A stretch of 33,284 bases of DNA from Bacteroidota bacterium (GTDB taxonomy: Bacteria; Bacteroidota; Bacteroidia; Chitinophagales; Saprospiraceae): assembly GCA_011321935.1 (NCBI GenBank), contig DROJ01000277.1, positions 1 through 33,284 on the forward strand, read 5' to 3'. The notes under the pieces are model-generated. The model was not told the origin of the DNA. It did not search any database and saw nothing but the letters and a program-made list of their open reading frames with translations. Position 1 is the first letter of the stretch. The number at the start of each line of letters is the position of its first letter. Below are positions 30,272-33,284 of this stretch, in pieces. The translations under genes were made by a program, and so were the position numbers.

Positions 30272-31414
30272 TCAGATCACAAGTGTTCCTGCATTTTCGA
30301 TCACCTGTTCATAATATGCCTCGTACTGCGGCAGGACGTGCTTGATGTCAAAGCGCTCCGCTTGTTTGAGTGCATTCCGCCTGAATTTTTTCAACACCTC
30401 CTCATCTTCCAATATTGAAATGGCATGTTTTGCCATGCCCTCAACGTCCCCGATTTTACTGATAAAACCTGTCTCGCCATGGATGTTGACCTCGGGCAGA
30501 CCTCCGGCGTCGGATGAAATAACGGGCACTTCGCAGGCCATTGCTTCGAGGGCTGCGAGGCCAAAACTTTCATTTCCCGAAGGGATGACAAATAGGTCGG
30601 AGATGGCCAAGAGTTCTTCCACCGCATCCTGTTTCCCCAAAAAACGGACTTCGTGGCAGAGGCCGATCTCCCGGCAAAGGTCTTCGGCGTGGCGGCGTTC
30701 CGGACCGTCGCCGATCAGCAACAGCTTGGAAGGGATTTTTTCGTAAACCTTTTTGAACACCTCGATCACATCTTCCACGCGCTTTACTTTCCTGAAATTG
30801 GAAACATGGACCAATATCCGTTCTCCGTTCGGGGCAATGGCTTTTTTGAAATGGTCTTTGTTCAATTTGCGGAAGCGGTCGAAATCAATGAAGTTGTAAA
30901 TCACTTCAATATTGTCTTCGACCTGAAACTGGTCGAGCGTTTTTTGTTTCAAAAAATTGGACACTGCCGTCACGCCGTCTGATTTGCTGATTGCAAATTC
31001 CACCACCGGTTTGAAGGCCGGGTTTTTTCCGACGAGGGTAATGTCGGTGCCGTGCAGGGTAGTGACGACGGGAATATAGCGACCTGTGCGCAGCAATATT
31101 TTTTTGGCCATATAGGCCACCGTCGCATGGGGGATGGCATAGTGGACGTGCAATATATCGAGGTTTTTAAAATTGACCACTTCCACTAATTTGCTCGCCA
31201 ATGCGGTGTCATATGGCGGGTATTCAAAAAGCGGGTAATCTTCGCCCGATACTTCGTGGTAAAATATATTGGCGTGGAAATGTGCTAACCTTGCCGGACG
31301 CCGATAGGTGATAAAATGTACTTCATGCCCTTTGTTGGCAAGGCCGATCCCCAATTCTGTTGCCACTACTCCGCTCCCTCCGAACGTGGGGTAACATACG
31401 ATTCCGATTTTCAT
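30272..31414 (-). CDS. bshA: N-acetyl-alpha-D-glucosaminyl L-malate synthase BshA
   Basis: 380 residues. GT4-type glycosyltransferase with the BshA-specific N-terminus MKIGIVCYPTFGGSGVVATE, HFITYRRPARL and ILHVHYAIPHATVAYMAKKI. The C-terminal Rossmann domain has the donor motif GNESFGLAALEAMACEVPVI (the EX7E pair) and SSDAGGLPEV. It joins UDP-GlcNAc to L-malate in the first step of bacillithiol synthesis in the cytosol (established). Length is typical. No other bsh gene is in the window. An inverted-repeat element flanks the 3' end and a GGTATTA foldback lies upstream. Confidence 0.95.
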   Translation of the reverse strand: MKIGIVCYPTFGGSGVVATELGIGLANKGHEVHFITYRRPARLAHFHANIFYHEVSGEDYPLFEYPPYDTALASKLVEVVNFKNLDILHVHYAIPHATVAYMAKKILLRTGRYIPVVTTLHGTDITLVGKNPAFKPVVEFAISKSDGVTAVSNFLKQKTLDQFQVEDNIEVIYNFIDFDRFRKLNKDHFKKAIAPNGERILVHVSNFRKVKRVEDVIEVFKKVYEKIPSKLLLIGDGPERRHAEDLCREIGLCHEVRFLGKQDAVEELLAISDLFVIPSGNESFGLAALEAMACEVPVISSDAGGLPEVNIHGETGFISKIGDVEGMAKHAISILEDEEVLKKFRRNALKQAERFDIKHVLPQYEAYYEQVIENAGTLVI

Positions 31415-31476
31415 GTATAGCTAGTGTTTTTTTATTTTGAGGAAACGGATAAGAAAGGAAATGGTTGAACAGGAGG

Positions 31477-31592
31477 GGTATTAATGGTATTATTGGTATT
31501 AAAGGTATTAAAGGTATTATTGGTATTATTGGTATTAATACCCAATACCAATAATACCTTTAATACCTTTAATACTTTTAATACCGATATTA
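31477..31592. repeat. GGTATTA-word foldback between bshA and the pyruvate-kinase-like gene
   Basis: GGTATTANN words (9-base period, about 31477-31536) face complementary TAATACC words (31537-31580) around the exact inner palindrome GGTATTAATACC (31531-31542). The right end runs into the stop codon of the next gene. It shares its word family with the foldback at 7445-7524, 24 kb away. Confidence 0.9.
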
Positions 31593-33284
31593 AAGCTGCG
31601 CTTTAATTTGGCCATCCATCATCGGTGACAAGGGCATATTTTTTTCCCAATAAAATTCCATGTCCGACAATATATTGTCGAGCAAGCGGATGGCCTCCAA
31701 TATATAAGGGCCTTTATTTAGCATGACGCAATCGGCCCTTTGTGCCATTGTTGCATCGGTAATTTCGGAGCGGGAAGGGATGCCTTTTTTGGCCAGGTTT
31801 TCAAGTACTTGCGTGGCCCATATATCGGTCACATGGGCAGCTTCGCAAAGCGAAAGTATTTCTTCTTGAATCCTGCCTATATTGTCCCATCCCGTTTCTA
31901 CGGCGAGGTCGCCGCGGGCAATCATGACCCCGACCGGGGAGGTCTGCATGGCTTCCAATAATATTTCGGTTAAATGGTTGTAGCCGTCTTGGGTCTCTAT
32001 TTTCAATATAATTCCGAGCTTGTCTTTTGCACCTATTTTTTCCAGTTCCTCCAATAGTTCGCGCACGTCTTCGGGGCGGTTTACAAAAGAAAAATTGACC
32101 ACGTCGGCATGGGCCGCAATAAAAGGCAGGTCCTTTTTGTCTTTCTCCGTCAGCCCGCTGATAGTAAGTTGGCTGTCGGGAAAATTAATGCCTTTTTCGG
32201 CGCGCAATTTTGCGGTGCCTTTTGGAATATGAGTCACCTCGACCAAAATACTTTCCCCGTCTGTTTTTTTAATAATGCCTTCTATTTTCCCGTCGTCAAA
32301 CAATATTCGTTCGCCCGGTTTTACTTGGTCGAATATAATTGGCTCCGTGCAAGAAATATGTGCTTTCGCAAGCACTTCCCCTTCCGTGCCGTAAACAGCC
32401 GCTTCGCCCAACAGCGGTTCTTTGTCGAGGCGCAAAAGGTCGCCGGGCTTTAATAAAATAGGCATTTGGACGGGGGCTATCCCGCCAATTTCAACGGGCG
32501 TTCCGTCCATTTCTTTATTGGTAAAAAGGGGCATGCCTTCATAAATAAAAGTTGTTTTTTTGCACTGCGCAACAAAGCCGCCTTCTTGTTTTTCCAATAA
32601 ATTAAAAGAACGTTTTTTCCCGCTCGCATCGCGGAAAAAAAGCGTCTCGTCCCCCTCCAGTATATTGATTGATTTTTGTGAAATGGGCACATGTAAAAAG
32701 CCTGGCTTAAGGGCAGTGCCGAGCCATATGTCGAGCGGTTTTTTTATTTTACCGGAAATATTTTTGGGAGGTTTTATTTTCATGACCCGCGGGCCTTCGG
32801 CGATCGGCCCGGTCCTTATTTTCGGGCCGGCCAAGTCCATGGCGACTTTGCATTTTTTGCCTAGTTCCATTGCAGCCCGGCGCACGTTGGCATTTATTTT
32901 TTCCCAAGTATCGGGGTTGTCGTGGGCGCAGTTGATGCGGGCGCAGTTCATGCCCGCTTTTAGCATTTCGCTGACCATTTCATAATCATCGGCGGCAGCG
33001 GTGGGCATGGTCACCATGATGCGGGTGCGGCGGCTTTTGGTACGGTAGCCCAATAGTTTTTTAGCATTTGATTTTAATGCTTTTTCTCCTTTTTTAAACG
33101 AGAGTTCATTGTCCGGCATTTGCAGGGGGGCCTTGTCCAATATGGCCTGCAATATACTGCGGTTGGTCTGCAGGCTGGCCATTACGTGCGACTGGGACTG
33201 GGCAAGCCGGGACAGCCCCATATAGCCCAGTTTTTTTTGCAAGCTGCGCAAATCACGGGAGCGGAGGGCACGGTAATGAAGGAG
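31590..33284 (-). CDS. Pyruvate-kinase-like protein with N-terminal extension (5' end outside window)
   Basis: The frame stays open through the right edge (LLHYRALRSRDLRSLQKKLG and onward), so the start lies beyond 33284; 564 residues are visible. A roughly 130-residue helical extension (LGYMGLSRLAQSQSHVMASL) precedes a pyruvate-kinase barrel with RTRIMVTMPTAA, GMNCARINCAHD, MDLAGPKIRTG, KGINFPDSQLTISGLTEKDK, IILKIETQDG, VMIARGDLAVETGW and IWATQVLENLAKKG. The B domain is larger than usual, and the C-terminal allosteric domain is missing: the protein ends soon after CVMLNKGPYILEAIRLLDNI. Core phosphotransfer residues appear kept, so kinase-type chemistry on phosphoenolpyruvate is possible, but the subfamily's exact reaction is not known to me. 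It is not the standard pyk. Confidence 0.88.
   Translation of the reverse strand, partial: LLHYRALRSRDLRSLQKKLGYMGLSRLAQSQSHVMASLQTNRSILQAILDKAPLQMPDNELSFKKGEKALKSNAKKLLGYRTKSRRTRIMVTMPTAAADDYEMVSEMLKAGMNCARINCAHDNPDTWEKINANVRRAAMELGKKCKVAMDLAGPKIRTGPIAEGPRVMKIKPPKNISGKIKKPLDIWLGTALKPGFLHVPISQKSINILEGDETLFFRDASGKKRSFNLLEKQEGGFVAQCKKTTFIYEGMPLFTNKEMDGTPVEIGGIAPVQMPILLKPGDLLRLDKEPLLGEAAVYGTEGEVLAKAHISCTEPIIFDQVKPGERILFDDGKIEGIIKKTDGESILVEVTHIPKGTAKLRAEKGINFPDSQLTISGLTEKDKKDLPFIAAHADVVNFSFVNRPEDVRELLEELEKIGAKDKLGIILKIETQDGYNHLTEILLEAMQTSPVGVMIARGDLAVETGWDNIGRIQEEILSLCEAAHVTDIWATQVLENLAKKGIPSRSEITDATMAQRADCVMLNKGPYILEAIRLLDNILSDMEFYWEKNMPLSPMMDGQIKAQL

Overview
The window reads as chromosomal DNA of a Bacteroidota bacterium, probably a Saprospiria/Chitinophagia-like lineage; this lineage guess is inference. 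Supporting signs are a gliding-motility lipoprotein (GldB), a type IX secretion C-terminal sorting domain, a bacillithiol-synthesis glycosyltransferase (BshA), the cluster pheT / coiled-coil protein / zapA / rny, promoter elements of the TAnnTTTG type, and absence of obvious Shine-Dalgarno sites. No rRNA, tRNA, IS transposase or CRISPR array was seen.

Layout. 1-1461 is an AT-rich accessory edge on the minus strand: an XRE repressor with its own promoter/operator, a small helical protein and a truncated HELGH (zinc-peptidase-like) protein. 1562-1965 holds two gene remnants: the tail of a second WD40-caspase gene fused to the end of a decayed Fic-family gene. 2120-5761 is an intact secreted WD40-repeat/caspase-like protein whose upstream region is tandemly duplicated and ends in a perfect 70-bp palindrome. 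6317-7441 is a DUF4407 membrane protein. 7537-12984 (minus) is the pheT, coiled-coil, zapA, rny block. 13304-14233 is xerD, diverging from pheT. 14406-16352 is an Ig-like-domain lipoprotein whose start is rewritten by a perfect 100-bp palindrome. Two Skp/OmpH chaperones follow (16755-18094), then an ECF sigma factor, a membrane anti-sigma candidate and a periplasmic beta-repeat protein (18387-20755). 20833-21468 (minus) is a metallo-beta-lactamase-fold hydrolase. 21974-25441 is a large peptidase-MA-like/TolB-like/beta-barrel protein, followed by a formylglycine-generating-enzyme-fold protein, an MscS channel (minus), an outer-membrane beta-barrel protein (minus), gldB, a tiny T9SS-sorting-domain protein (minus), bshA (minus) and a pyruvate-kinase-like gene cut by the right edge (minus).

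The genes are mostly housekeeping or envelope related: cell division (zapA), chromosome dimer resolution (xerD), RNA turnover (rny), outer-membrane biogenesis (two Skp proteins, TolB-like barrel), envelope signalling (sigma/anti-sigma) and motility/secretion (gldB, T9SS domain).

The most unusual feature is not a gene. Many intergenic gaps carry arrays of short 7-9 nt words (GACTGNN, GAGAGTTT/GAGAGAAT, GTGATTA, GGTATTANN, GGTTGAC/GGGGGAC, ATGGTTAA and others), often arranged as long, nearly perfect foldbacks around shared inner cores. The same words, and a separate palindrome family with a common 48-bp core but locus-specific self-complementary arms, invade coding sequences (pheT, the Ig-like lipoprotein, the end of xerD). 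This is the best candidate for a previously undescribed system in the window.
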